DNA of 64,000 nucleotides from Prorocentrum cordatum. Lineage: Eukaryota; Sar; Dinophyceae; Prorocentrales; Prorocentraceae. Position numbers and translations under genes: made by a program. Location of the stretch: NCBI GenBank assembly GCA_963575745.1, contig CAUYUJ010015016.1, forward strand, positions 594,244 through 658,243, given 5' to 3'. A model generated the notes under the pieces. The model had not been told where the DNA came from and ran no database searches. It saw nothing but the letters and a program-made list of their open reading frames with translations. Positions 1 to 10,897 of the stretch are shown here, in pieces (positions within the stretch are counted from its first letter, which is position 1; each line of letters begins with the position of its first letter).

Positions 1-1451
1 CTGGCCCCGTGCCAGTTCTCGGAACCACATATCCTTGAGCGCCCTTGGCGGCCCAGAAGGAACCTCTTTGCGCATCTTTCAGCAGAGCCAGCAAGTGAGG
101 CCTGTCGATGTGCCTCTCAAATAGCGGTCCCTGGGCCAACTGGATGCGAGTCCCCTGGACAAGGATGGCGGGCAGCTCCATGGCGTTGAGTGTTTCATAA
201 AGGGCCTCCTGTTCCTCTGGGAGGTCGAATGCCAGCTGCCTAATGGTAGAGTAAAAAAAAAGCGGCCGTAAGGTCAATAGATAGGGAACCGACAGAAAAA
301 CGATGATAGGCTGCCGCGCCCCAGAAACACTTAACAAAATGGGCAGCAAGGTCGCACGACCTTCCAGGAAGGCCTCCACACTGCTGCGCGAGCAGCGCCA
401 TGTATAGGTAGTCTAACGAGAGCGTCCTGGGATGACGATGATGCAGCTTGCTCAATATTAGTGATGAGAATACTGCGCTGATTAAATGCAAGGGCAATGG
501 AGCCTTTGCCTTTATAAAAGGCCGCAACCCTCCCATCCTTAAACGAGAGGGGCTCGTTGGTAGGCATGCTAATCTTAGGAATTAAGGGCAACATCACTTC
601 CGTCATCTCCATGGGCGCCGTCTTCATGAGATCAGCCGATGGGCCATCAGGGCCAGCAGCCCTCCCACCCTGCAGTTTTCTCATGAGAGGCGCCGTCTCG
701 TACTTAGTAGCAAAGCACTTCAGGTCCCTAGGAACAAAGTCCTGGAGGGTGGGGACAAACCATTGAATTTAGAAAAAACATCCTGCTCATCGGTAATCTT
801 CCCTGTTTCAATCCTAGCGAAGTGTTCTTGAAGGTTGTCAGCCACTGCCTCTTCCGCAGTTAGGGGGCGACCTGATTTGCCAGTAGAGAAGGGCAAAGTG
901 TGTGGGATGCGGTGTGGGCGGCCCCCAAACAAGGCAAGATGCTTTATTATGTCCCATTCTCTTTTGGGTCGTCCGAGGTCTCTAGCATGCTCTATGCGAG
1001 GTGCCTTGGCGCCCAGGTGGTCACACTTGTCTTTCTCGGTTGTTCTGGAAAACACAATCTCGGTATCAATCAGAAACTGGTGCACGCAAAGATATATATC
1101 GTCTCGCTCTATTCTGCGATGGGTCCAGTCGTCACAGGCGTTGGCTAGTTGCATATATGGCTGTCGCCATGCGTAGCCAGCGTCTGCCATCGCATACCCC
1201 AAGAGGTCTCCTAGCTCCCAGCGGCCACGAAGGTGTTGCAGGGATGAGACGCAAATACCCCCCTGGGCCTTGGTGCACTTCTTTAGGACTCGAAGGACCC
1301 CACGTCTGGAAGTGGTGAGATCAAGAGTGGCCTCGGAAATGGATGGCCGACGTGCTCTCCGAGGGGCAACTCCAAAGGCCTCCACCGCAGCCCTGGCAAC
1401 CCCAGAGTTGATGGAGGCGTGGTGTTCAGACGGAGGGATCTCCCAAAGCAC
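1..1451 (-). pseudogene. LINE A: linker and reverse transcriptase, 5' part of RT only
   Basis: This is the third domain block of a minus-strand non-LTR retrotransposon. Positions 1451-720 encode the basic linker between endonuclease and RT, ending in LTAEEAVADNLQEHFARI, typical of LINE ORF2. Positions 684-331 encode the start of the RT: KLQGGRAAGPDGPSADLMK resembles the conserved GKAPGPDGI block, followed by FKDGRVAAFYKGKG. From 240 to 1 a further RT-like stretch reads ...FDLPEEQEALYETLNAM. The catalytic YxDD box is not reached because the window ends. The pieces lie in different frames, so the copy is broken. Neighbouring endonuclease and RNase H blocks upstream on the same strand belong to it. 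Confidence 0.75.
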
Positions 1452-1562
1452 TTGGGGAATCTCCTTGAGCCCCCGCTTAAAAGCCGCGACCTTCTTGGGG
1501 TCTTTGAAGGCCGCAGGGTCCAGGCGCTTATGAGATGCAATGCGGCGGGTATGCGAAGCTTG

Positions 1563-2494
1563 TCACTTGAATGATGTAATAATGGGAACGTGGTCAGTCA
1601 ACTGATTCACTCGATCCAAGCAACGCAGCGCGTCGGATGAAAGGGCGTGGTTGGCCAACCATGAACAACTCAAGATGAAATCAATTATGTGTCTGAGCCC
1701 GTGGGTGGATTCCCACGTCCAGTGATCCTCCTCCCCATGCAGGGTGTTGAATACAGGCATGTGGTGTTCAAGGGCAAATTCGTGAAGGGCATCCCCCCCT
1801 CGCCCTGGCCCTGGGCCCAACCGCGAGCCTGCGACCTCGGAGGTGATGTTTCCTAGGCGCCCGCTGGCATCAAAAAGGAAACGGTCCACCCCCCAGGCCC
1901 TCACGAGTTCCCCAATAGAGCCCCAGAACGCCGCCCGAGCCGTAGGGGATCCCGAATGAGGAGCATGGCCGACCAAGACATTGATTTCAGGCCAGGGGCA
2001 TTGACCGCCACCAAGAGCCAGCGGGGGTCGGCGTCAATCACACGAAAGTGTTGCTTACTGAAGAACAACGGCTGGCCCTTGGCCTCTCCATATGCAACAC
2101 GCGCGTTAACCCAAAGTTCGCATCCAAACTCGTGGTTCAACGCTCCCGACGAAATTGCATGATATGCTCCCGAAATGTAAACTCATTTCGGATTACGAGC
2201 TTCCTTGATGCCTGCCAAGACGATGTCTTCTTTGTCGAATTGGGCCTTGATGGCCACGTTCCGAGCGAAGCGCAGTCTACCCTTCGCGCCCCTCCTTCTA
2301 GTGTTGGCGGCACTCTTAGCGTTAACTGTAGCAACCCTAAACTCCAACTCTTGCATAACCTTGGTCACGCGAAGTTCAGGCCTGTGCCCTAGTCCATTCA
2401 CCTCGTGTGCTATCTGAGGAGCTCTAAACCCGTCAGCCTCCAGCACAGGACAGGCCCCATTGTGCTGGTGCTGGCCAATGTTAGCCACCCCCAC
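1563..2494 (-). pseudogene. LINE A: apurinic-type endonuclease domain
   Basis: This would nick target DNA for target-primed reverse transcription. The domain opens near 2380 with FRVATVNAKSAANTRR, continues with IVLAGIKEARNPK (the Glu of the metal site is in GIKEAR), and closes at 1620-1563 with RHIIDFILSCS and TDHVPIITSF, matching the DFI and S/TDHxP signatures of the exonuclease-endonuclease-phosphatase fold. The N-terminal part (2494-2183), the middle (2140-1901) and the C-terminal part (1976-1563) sit in different frames, so at least two indels separate them. It lies directly between an upstream RNase H block and a downstream RT. Confidence 0.8.
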
Positions 2495-2529
2495 TCACGG
2501 TCTTTGCTGAATTCAGCGGCCTCGACCCA

Positions 2530-3587
2530 CACAGGGGGGGGGGGGGGAACATGGGCCCCGAACGTTTTTGCCCACTAGCCCCGCCAAGTGATCGGCCAAG
2601 GTATTCCATGGCTGGCCTTCGTGGCCTTTGACATGTTTGACCAGGAGGGGGTTGGGGTGATCGAGCCACCTCTTAGCTGCCAGAGCGCAAGCCATATCAT
2701 GCAATCTGGGTAATTCTAGCAATTACGTTGGTTTTGGCCACTGCCGACAGCCCGTACAGGCTCTGGACGACGTCCAGCGAGTCCGCGTGGATGGTGGGCG
2801 GCTCGTGGCACTCATTGGCGATAATGGCAAGGGGGGCCCACGACGCGCCCGCGTGCTCTATGTCCGTGCTAGTGAGCCCAGAGCGAGCTCCAGGCGTGAG
2901 AAAACTATCGAGGAAAGCAGCTGCCCAAACCCCCAGGAATGCGCATCCCTCAGCATCACTCCCCACGCGGACCACTGCCCAGGCCCCCGTGGAGTCGCCC
3001 CGAAAACGGATGGACCCATCAATGAAGTAAGAAGCCTCATCCCAGACAGCCCTCCTAGTAGGACACAACTTGATGGCCCAAGAGGCCTCAATGGGAATAT
3101 CATCTGGCAGGTCCAGGACCCAATGCATGGGCTGGGCACGGCCCAGCATTTCCAGCACCGTTGGTTTCCGCTCGAACGGGCACCAAAGATCAGAAGGGGA
3201 AGGAACGGAGGTGGTGGCTGACGCTGCTCCGTCCGTGATTGAGTCTGCGCAAGCAGGTGTCGCATTAGGAGGATGCCCCCCCTCACTTCCCTGGGGGGAA
3301 GGAGGGGGGGGGGGCAGCAACTGCGCTGCCTCGTCCTCGTAAACAGCAAGCGGTGCAAAAGGGTTGCTCGCGAGGCGAGCTCTCTCAAGACGCGTGGCAC
3401 GTGACTCCCCCTCCTCCTCGTCAACCCCCCCCCCCCCCCTATCGCAGGGGGCGCGTCGACTCCTATGGGTCCCCACTGGAGGACTGCAGCACCCCTGGGA
3501 CAAGAACGCTCTTTGGGCGTCATCTACCTCAGTAGAAAGTGTAGAACGAACATTACACTCAAAACCATCGGCCCCTGGGCAACGCAT
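2530..3587 (-). pseudogene. LINE A: RNase H domain placed N-terminal to the endonuclease
   Basis: The frame shows the three acidic positions of an RNase H fold: ASYFIDGSIRFRG (first Asp) near 3020, STDIEHAGASWAPLAI (Glu) near 2860, and IHADSLDVVQSL (second Asp) near 2785. The final block HVKGHEGQPWNTLADHL is in another frame at 2640-2590. An N-terminal tail of about 110 residues (3587-3250) is Pro/Gly-rich low complexity. In most RNase H-bearing LINEs (I and R2-derived clades) this domain follows the RT. Here it precedes the endonuclease on the same strand, with no sign of a second element's ends between them, which points to an RNH-EN-RT order. Confidence 0.7.
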
Positions 3588-3708
3588 GCGCGACTTCAGG
3601 TTTGCAGAAGATGGGGGGGGCCACTCTCTGTGGCCCCGCCGCGGGGAAAGGGGATGAATTAACCTGATCGTGCAGCCCCCGAACGAAACTCTGCTTTAAG
3701 CTCGTCCT

Positions 3709-5173
3709 CTAGCCTCGCTGCCCTCTGAGGAGGGCTGCGAAGCTCCTCCTCCTTCTGGTCTGGCCCTCGAGTTCCATCATCCCCACTGGTGGGAGCATGG
3801 GGGGATCCTCTTGGGACATGGCTGCCATTGGCTGGGTAGGGCTCAAGAAGGGGGCACTCAGATCCTGGGGTCCTGGAATTTCTTCTTTTGCTTGCGACCC
3901 GTATCCATCCTCGGCCATCTCCGTCGGCGTGAGCGGGCTGGAGTGGATCACCTCGGCCTTCGGGTGCATGGTCTGCTCCGTCGGGATGGGTGAGTAGCTC
4001 CTGGTCGCCACTGGCGTGCTGGTGCCCCCTATTGGCGCCCTCGGCGCTGGCGGTGGACATGGCGACGCTGCCGATGTGGAGGGAGTTGCCGTCTCGGGCG
4101 CTGTTGATGCCGCCGGTGGTATAACTCCATTTGCTGTACTCTCTGGTACATGAAACCCCACCGCCGCTGTTTTGGGCTGGAGGTGGCCTACGATGAGATT
4201 CATCTGCGCCTCCGCGGCCTGCTGCCTCTCGATCATGAAATTGATCAATCTCTCCATCTGGTCAACCTTCTGGTTTGTCTGCGGTGGTGGTGGCGGCGGT
4301 TGTGGTGCGGAGGGTGCTGGTTCACCTGCTGCTTGTCCCATCATCTGTGCTGCCGTGGATCTGTCGATGCATGCGTTCACGTTTGGCCATGCACTCGGGG
4401 GCGGTGGCACCATGCCAAACATCTGCCTGGGTCCGTACATGTTCTCCGCCGTGTCTGGGTGCGCTCCTGCCGCATACGTGCGCGGCTCCTCATCCATCTC
4501 ACTGCCGACCTGGTAGTCCTCTAGGTCTTCTAGCTCCTCGATGGATTTTCCACAGAACTAAATCACGCTCAGCTTCACTCCTCTGATCTCCAAACTCGTT
4601 CATCTTCGTCGTCAAGGTCTTGATACGATTGATACACGTGTCTCGCTTTTGCTTGAGCTCAGCCAAGTGGTCGGCGAGTCAAACTGTGGTACCCATCATG
4701 TACTTGAGGCACGATACTTCTTTCATGAGCATAGCGTCATCCTTGCCCGCTTTCCTCGCAACGATGACGAGGCGGGCGATGTCGCATAGCCTCCATTTAG
4801 TACGTTCCTTGTACTCTTTGATGGCCTGCGTGTCCATGGGGGCCAAGTCGTAGCCACATTCACGCATGTACCACTGGGCATCCGATGTGTTCATGGGGAA
4901 GACACGACCTATAAACTGCTTGATATCCTGCTCCTCCCTCTTGATGTCCTTCTGGGCTCCTCGGGGGCGGCTGGGCCGTCGGGGCCCTCCTGCGTCGCGT
5001 GGGGGCCTCTGATCACGAGGGCGGCTTGGCTGACGAACTCTCTCGATCCTGTTGTCGAAGTGGCTGCCGCGCAAGCACCTCCAGTGATGTGGCTTCACAT
5101 AGCGGCCGCAGCCGCAGTTCCACTGTTGTTGGGGGCCGCCCGCTTTGTTGTGTCCTGGGCGAGAACCGAACAT
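3709..5173 (-). pseudogene. LINE A: ORF1-like protein, broken
   Basis: The likely start is the ATG at 5173-5171 (MFGSRPGHNKAGG). A Cys/His cluster follows (WNCGCGRYVKPHHWRCLRG), which may be a small zinc-binding or RNA-binding motif, then a basic Arg/Pro-rich tract. A TGA at about 4680 interrupts a clearly helical region whose reading continues as LADHLAELKQKRDTCINRI. A frameshift then leads into 4497-3709, a Pro/Thr/Ser-rich part containing a helix (QMERLINFMIERQQAAEAQ). The position upstream of the RNase H-EN-RT region fits a LINE ORF1 nucleic-acid-binding protein. No RRM or transposase-22 domain is recognised. The assignment is by position and composition. Confidence 0.5.
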
Positions 5174-5766
5174 CTTGAATGAGGGGGAGCTGTGGTGGGT
5201 CCTAAGAAGGGCTTGGGCCTTGTACAAAGAAAGGAGGAGTCGGGCCTGGTGGCGCTTGGCGCGCTCGCGCCTGTGCCGCGCGGGCTCCTTCGCGATGCGT
5301 TCGGTATGGGACGTGGCCAGCCTGTCTGGCGGCGCACCTGGGGCCAGGCCTTCTCCTGGGCCAGACGCCTCTCCCCCTCCTCCTCCTCCTCCTCCTCCTT
5401 CGCCCGCCCGTCGCCGTTTGAGGCTCAAGGCGTGCCTATCCTCGGTTTGGGCGAGCCTGCGCGCCACCATGGCTGAGGACATGGCCTCGCAGAGTCCGAC
5501 GTGCGACGACCTGAAGCAGATGGCCGACGGGTACATGTGTCGCCCCTCCAGCAAAGCCATCGCGACGCCGAACATACCACGCGGCCCCTGGTCACCACTC
5601 GATTCACCCATGCGCGAGCACAACGGCGCTACCGAGATGAAGGTCGCCCACGTCGTCGATTTCATTGTGGGCACGAGGGCGCGATCGACTACCATGCGCT
5701 GCCGGCGCTGTACGCCAAGGCTTTCCAGGACAACGAATTGGCATCATTGCCACCGCCCTTGGGTTC

Positions 5767-5776
5767 CAAATCTGCG
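5767..5776. repeat. Left target-site duplication of the foldback element
   Basis: CAAATCTGCG occurs here and again at 6909-6918, immediately outside the two inverted ends. It lies within the ATPase reading frame. Confidence 0.85.
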
Positions 5777-6908
5777 AGAGAGCGTGATCCACCGCCGCTT
5801 TCCTCCGAACCCGGGGGTCGCCCCCCCCCCCCCCCCCCGACAATTCCCCCCCCTGCTGGATCCCCCCGCCCCCCTCCCCCGGCAACCCCCCCCCCCCCCC
5901 CCTCCCCCCCCCCTCCCCTCGAAAACCGGGGGGGTCACTGCCGGTTCGAACCCCTCCCCCCCCCCTCCAGATCTGGAAAACCGGGGGGTCACTACCGGTT
6001 CGAACCCCTCCCCCCCCTTCGAAAACCGGAGGAGGGTCACTACCGGTTCGACCCCCCTCCCCCCACGCGCCGCCAGCAAACGACTCCCGGCCCCTACCAC
6101 CGCCCACATCACATCCCATTGCTGTTCCCAGCACCACTGTCCTCACCACCAGTGTCCCCGCTGGTTCCACCACCGCCCCTACTGTCCCCACCAGTGCCCC
6201 CACCACTGTCGCACTGTCCCCACTGTTCCCAACACTGTTCCCACCACGGTTCCACTCTCCCCACTGTCTCCACGGACCCAGCCACTGCCCGACTATCCCC
6301 GCTGTCCCCGCTGTCCCACTGACTCCTCCGCTGTCCCACTGAGCTGTCCCACTGTTCCCACCACTGTCCCCACTGTCCCCGCCACTGTCCCCACTGTACC
6401 TCTGTCCCATTGTCCCACCGCCGTCCTCGCCACCGCCTTCACCACTGTCCCCGCCACCATTGTACCCTCCACCACTGTTTCCACCTCATTCCCACTGTCC
6501 CCACTCGACTGCCCCCACCACCACCGTCCCCACCACTGTCCACTGCCCCCCCCGTTCCCACCATTGCCCCCACCACTGTCCCCACCACTACCGTCCCCAC
6601 CACTGTCCCACTGTCCCACTGTCCCCACCACTGTCCCGCTGTCCCCTCGCCACTGTCCCCGCCAACGCCGCCCCCGCCACTGTCCGCACCCCCACTCGGT
6701 TTTCGAAGGAGGGGGGGGGGGGGGTCGCACCGGCAGTGACACCCCCCCCCTCTCCTTTTCAGGATGAACTGGGGGGGAGGGGGGGGGGGGGTTCGAACCG
6801 GCAGTGACCCCCCCCGCAGTTTTCCAGAGGGGGGGTGGGGTGGGAGGGGTTCGAACCAGTAGTGGCCCCCCCTCGGTTGTCCGCCAGCAGCGGTAGAACA
6901 CGCTCTTT
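5777..6908 (+). mobile_element. Foldback DNA element, MULE-like by target duplication
   Basis: The ends form an imperfect terminal inverted repeat: AGAGAGCGTGATCCACCGCC on the left against AAAGAGCGTGTTCTACCGCT read from the right, 18 of the first 22 bases matching. Long subterminal inverted repeats follow, with about three copies on each side of a unit carrying a C- or G-run plus GGTTCGAACC (left 5920-6066, right 6700-6870 in reverse). The centre (6070-6700) is a degenerate CCCCACTGT minisatellite. It has no transposase and so is non-autonomous. A perfect 10-bp direct repeat flanks it, and removal restores an open frame. A 9-11 bp duplication suits Mutator-like elements. Confidence 0.8.
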
Positions 6909-6918
6909 CAAATCTGCG
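6909..6918. repeat. Right target-site duplication of the foldback element
   Basis: Second copy of CAAATCTGCG, where the interrupted ATPase frame resumes. Confidence 0.85.
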
Positions 6919-8458
6919 GATTTCAAGAACGGGAAGACACAGATAGCCATTCTGCTACAAGACAACGGGAATACCTGCATCATCAATCACTTTGTGTTCG
7001 AGGATCAGATCAGTACCAAGCACTTGCCGAGCATCTGCTACGGGCGGCCGCACGTGCTCACATGGGATCATCCAAAGATCGGCGCAAAGGTCTTCCGGCA
7101 GGCGTTCGAGAACATGGGCGGCCGCCAGTTCAAGTGCTTCTGCCTAGAAACGAACGCGGTGGCCACGAAAAAAAGGTCCGGAGGCACCAGGTTCGAGGAC
7201 ATGCCAGAGGAAGACATTGACGCAGGCTTCCAGTACATCAAGGACAAAGGCCCCAGGTCCAGCTCCAACCTGCAGCAACTAACGTGGCGGACGAAGAACA
7301 TCGTCAATAAAAACAGCCCCATCTTCGGGTGGCACTCGGGGCTAGTCCAGGAAGCGCTCCGCAATTTGGCCACCGACGGTTGCTTCGCCATGAAAGAATA
7401 CGGGTGGTGCGTGTGCTTGACACGGAAGTACTACCAGCCGTGGGCCCTCGACATCTTGGAGCAGGTGCGGGACTTCGACGTGTCAGCCCTCGTCATGCTC
7501 GGTGAGCCGCGTGCTGGAAAGTCCCCGATTGGGCGTTCCATCATCATGGCCCAGTGTCGGTGGAACAAAGAGCGCCTGGGCGTGGACGGCGAGCCATGCG
7601 TTCGCACCACAACGGAAAATCGATTTCTTGAGAGGCGAGCAGGGATCCGTGTTGATGGGGGACTTCCTCGACGACGGTGGTTGCAATGCTCTTTCGATGA
7701 AAGTGCTCAAGTCGTTCACCGACGTGGGCCTCTACGAAAGCATGTCATGGGCCAGGTGGGGCGCGGCGAACTGGGTGCAGAACCAGCCCCGCATCATCGC
7801 GGATCAGTTCTACGACCCGACGTGCCAGCCCAAGGAGGACGTGTGGCCAGAGATCGAGTTCAAGGACTTCGCAAAGATGGTGCGCCCCGCCGTTCCAGAC
7901 AAGACCACTGACGCCGAACTGGACGCCATCTTCAACAGGGCTGCCTTCATCATGAACAGCAAGACTTACGTGCACTGGCGCCCAGCAAGTGTGAACCAGA
8001 AAAATGTCCACAGGAAATGAGTAGCGGGTGCGGACTACCTCACGCCCGCGGGGAAGCGCCTCTACTTGGCCTTCAAGGGCGGCAACAGGGACCCGCCGTC
8101 CACTTTCAAGGCAAACCCCATTGAAGAGAAGCGCTGGGTGTCGAGGATCTTGGACAAGAGGATTGGCGAGCGCAAGGCGGCAGTCGACGCCGAGGGCACC
8201 GGCGCCAGCACCCTGTTCGAGGGGCCAGCGCCTGCGGCTGTCCCCGCGCGCGTTGCCGTCAAGAGGGAGCTGGACGACGAGACCTTTCAAGAGTTCATCA
8301 AGAAGAAGAGCAAGCTCTTCGCGTCTTTGAAGACAATTTCGGGCTCCATCAGCATCGACACGGACAGCGAGGATGATGTGGCCCTCCCTGTCCCTGCGTT
8401 CCCCGAGGACGAGGACGTGTTCGGCTTCGGTGGTGGCATGGACAACGCCGACGCGTGA

Positions 8459-8998
8459 GCTGTGAGTGGTGGCTGTTGTCTGCCAGTGCACGCATGGGGT
8501 AGTTATTCGCGCTACTGCACGGAGCTCAAGCGCAGGAGTTGGGAAGGAGCGGGGGCCGAAGCTCGATTGCAAAGACGGGAAAGAACGGGGACCGACCGTC
8601 GACAGGAAACGTATCCCCTTTTCCTATTTCTCCTCATCCTCCCCCTCCTCCTCCTCTCCCCCATCGCTCCCCCTCCTGGTCATCCTCTTCCTGCCGCTGT
8701 GCTTCCTGGATTAATCCAAGGCTCGTTGGTTTAATCCACCCCCCCTCCCTCCCTCCCCCCCCCCCCTCGTCCTAGAGAGAGAAGCGCGCCCGGCCCCCCC
8801 CCGCCAATCCTGGGGAAGGGAGGGAGGGAGGGAGGGAGGGGAGGGGAGGGTAGGGGAGGGGAGGGAAGGGAGGAGGAGCAGCAGCAGCAGGAGGGGGCCC
8901 CGCAGCGCGGCCTCGGCACTTGGCGCCGCGCCAGCGCCCCGCAGACAGCCAAGCCGTCGGCAAACGCCCGGCGGGCATTGGCCCAGAGGTTCAGTCCT
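8459..8998. repeat. Intergenic low-complexity stretch
   Basis: After the ATPase tail there is C/T-rich DNA, a CCCTCC run at 8737-8770, and a (GGGA)n tract at about 8816-8878 followed by (GCA)n. No gene is seen. Confidence 0.7.
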
Positions 8999-9270
8999 CC
9001 TCCTCCTCCTCCTCCTCCTCCTCCTCCTCCCTCCTCCTCCTCCTCTTCCTCCTCCTCCTCCTCCTCCTCCTCCTCCTCCTCCTCCCCCTCCTCCTCCCTC
9101 CTCCTCCTCCCTCCCCTCCTCCTCCTCCTCCCTCCTCCTCCTCCTCCTCCTCCTCCTCCTCTTCCTCCTCCTCCTCCTCTTCCACCTCCGCCTCCTCCTC
9201 CTCCTCCTCCTCCTCCTCCTCCTCCTCCCCCCCTTTTTCCTCCTCTTCCTCCTGCTGCTGCTCCTCCTCC
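8999..9270. repeat. (TCC)n microsatellite next to a spliced-leader relic
   Basis: About 270 bp of TCC triplets with scattered TTCC and CCC interruptions. It is open in all frames, giving long Ser, Pro, Leu, Glu or Gly runs that should not be taken as proteins. It ends within ten bases of the degenerate DinoSL at 9278. Confidence 0.9.
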
Positions 9271-9277
9271 CCCCTGT

Positions 9278-9298
9278 CCGTAGCCACCTCGGCTCAAG
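9278..9298 (+). other. Degenerate DinoSL relic
   Basis: CCGTAGCCACCTCGGCTCAAG is 21 nt long here and matches the dinoflagellate spliced leader at 18 positions; all three differences are T to C. It lies 52 nt upstream of the first ATG (9351) of the DIRS element. A genomic SL upstream of a coding region marks an RNA that was trans-spliced, copied back and integrated. Confidence 0.7.
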
Positions 9299-9350
9299 GT
9301 GCCCCGCGCGGGCTGATCCGAAGATTTGTGTCGAAGTCTTTCAGCAAGTC

Positions 9351-10895
9351 ATGGAGACCTCGATTGCGGTGTCTGGCCGTGTTGTGTTGACCCGTGATGG
9401 TAAACGGACGCGCTTGGATTTGAGCGTTGGCAATCCGTCAAAACCCTCGGGCCCAGCAGCTGCTGGCCTCGTCCGCCTCTTGGACCCGGCTGCCCCTTCG
9501 AGGCCGCCCGTTGCCCCCGTGGCGATCGCGGACCGCGTTCGCCCGCGCGCTGTGGATGTAATTGGAGAAGTGAACGCAGGGCGCTTGACCGTGCACCCGT
9601 CGAAGGTAAACATGTTGCTGCAGGAGGTGGGCAACCAGATGCATTACATACAGACGTCTTGCGGAATGCAGCGCCGCCAAGAGGGCCAATGGAGTGAAGC
9701 AGCCCAGAAGAAGCTCGTCGCCTGGCTCAACAAGCCCAAGCGAGGACGGGTCCCTGGCGGCCCCCCTGCCCGTGAGGCGCCCCCCGCCCTGGCACTCATG
9801 GACGGCGTCGTGGGCGACGAGAGCGGCAAGGGCGACGACGAGGGCGGCAAGGGCGACGACGAGGGCGGCGAGAACGACGGCTCGAAGATGGGCGAGGGCG
9901 AGGACGAGGAGGGGGGCGAGGAGAGCAGGGACAAGGACAGCGGCTCTGAGGACACCTCCGAGGACGAGGACAAGGGCTCGGAGGACACCGAGGGGGACGA
10001 GAACAAGGGCTCGGACGACACCGAGGGCGAGGGCAAGGGCTCGGAGGACAGCTCAAAGGACGGGGGCGGCTCGGAGCACGAGAACAACGCGGAGGGTGGG
10101 GTCCTGATGGACGAGTTCGAGGGCTTGTTCGCCAGGTGCGCGGATGCCGAGGCAGAGCGCTGCCGCCTCACCAGGGAGAACAAAGAGCTCAAGATGCAGA
10201 TCGAGCACATGTCCCGGATGTTTGCAGACAGCTCGGACTCCGAGCGAGAGCGCACGAGGGAGGGGGAAACAAGGCGGCCAGCTGTTGCGAGGAGAAAAAA
10301 AGAGCTCATCATAATCATCGTGATGCTGTTGTCGCAGCCGCTGCTGCCGTGGCCGCTGCCGCCCCCTCCTTCATCAAGCCCGTCGGCCTGTGCGGCAGAG
10401 GGCGCTGTGACCGAGGATGGGGCCATCGGCGAGCATGGCGAGAAGTGCGGCAGCTTGGAGCGGAACGCCATCGCTGGCAAAGCAGAGGAGGATCAGTACG
10501 AGCGCGGCTGCAGCCACGACGACAGCTGGCCTGAGGCCCCCCTCAGCCGCTGCGGCATCTCGGACTGCCTACCCCACCCGAAACTGAGAAGCATAACGGA
10601 GGCCAGAGTTGACGGGGGCTCAAAGGGCCCCCGCAGGGGCGGTCGTTCAAAGGACGGCTACCCGGAGAAGGACGCGGCGGAGGAGGACGGCGAAAGCTTA
10701 AAGGGCGAACGCCAAGGTGGGGACGGGGCGGAGGTGGAGGCCGACGGTGAGCTGATCGCGATCGAGCGCGGTGGCGACGAGAAGTGGGGCGGCAAGCGGG
10801 GCGGCAAGCGAGGAGGCTGGAAGCGCAACAAAGCGCGCAAGCGTGAGGCGCGCGAGGCTGCCGCTCGAGGTGGAGGTGGACCTGGCGGAAGTGGT
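9351..10895 (+). pseudogene. DIRS element: Gag-like acidic protein
   Basis: Starts METSIAVSGRVVLTRDGKRT. A compact region of about 125 residues (9351-9730) is followed by tandem acidic repeats such as GKGDDEGGKGDDEGG and SEDTEGDENKGSDDTEGEG, then a helical segment with a heptad-like stretch (AEAERCRLTRENKELKMQI) near 10150, then a basic tail (WGGKRGGKRGGWKRNKARKR). The frame stays open to 11252, but conserved-looking sequence moves to another frame after 10898. Position before the RT suggests a structural Gag role. No family recognised. Confidence 0.45.
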
Positions 10896-10897
10896 GA

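Larger units (their letters stand above)
5469..8458 (+). pseudogene. P-loop ATPase (SF3/Rep-like) gene, interrupted
   Basis: The ATG at 5469 sits in a strong context (GCCACCATGG). The frame shifts near 5672 and stays open to 5776. It is then cut by a foldback element and resumes at 6909-6918 inside the 10-bp target duplication; removing the element fuses ...GSKSA and DFKNGK in frame. The body has no domain I recognise until a Walker A at about 7499 (GEPRAGKSPIG) and a Walker-B-like GSVLMGDFLDDGG near 7650. A frameshift lies near 7600, and a TGA at about 8018 splits off a C-terminal tail rich in Asp/Glu (DTDSEDD, ending FGGGMDNADA). Walker spacing recalls SF3 helicases and replication-associated proteins, but I see no HUH nuclease motif, so the family is open. 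Confidence 0.55.

Noticed and set aside
5145-6767. 540-residue proline-rich frame across the foldback element
   Set aside because: Its N-terminal part belongs to the ATPase gene only from 5469, and the rest is inside the inserted element.
8731-9390. Long open frames of poly-Ser, poly-Pro, poly-Glu and poly-Gly
   Set aside because: They are translations of the (TCC)n tract; no unique protein sequence is attached.
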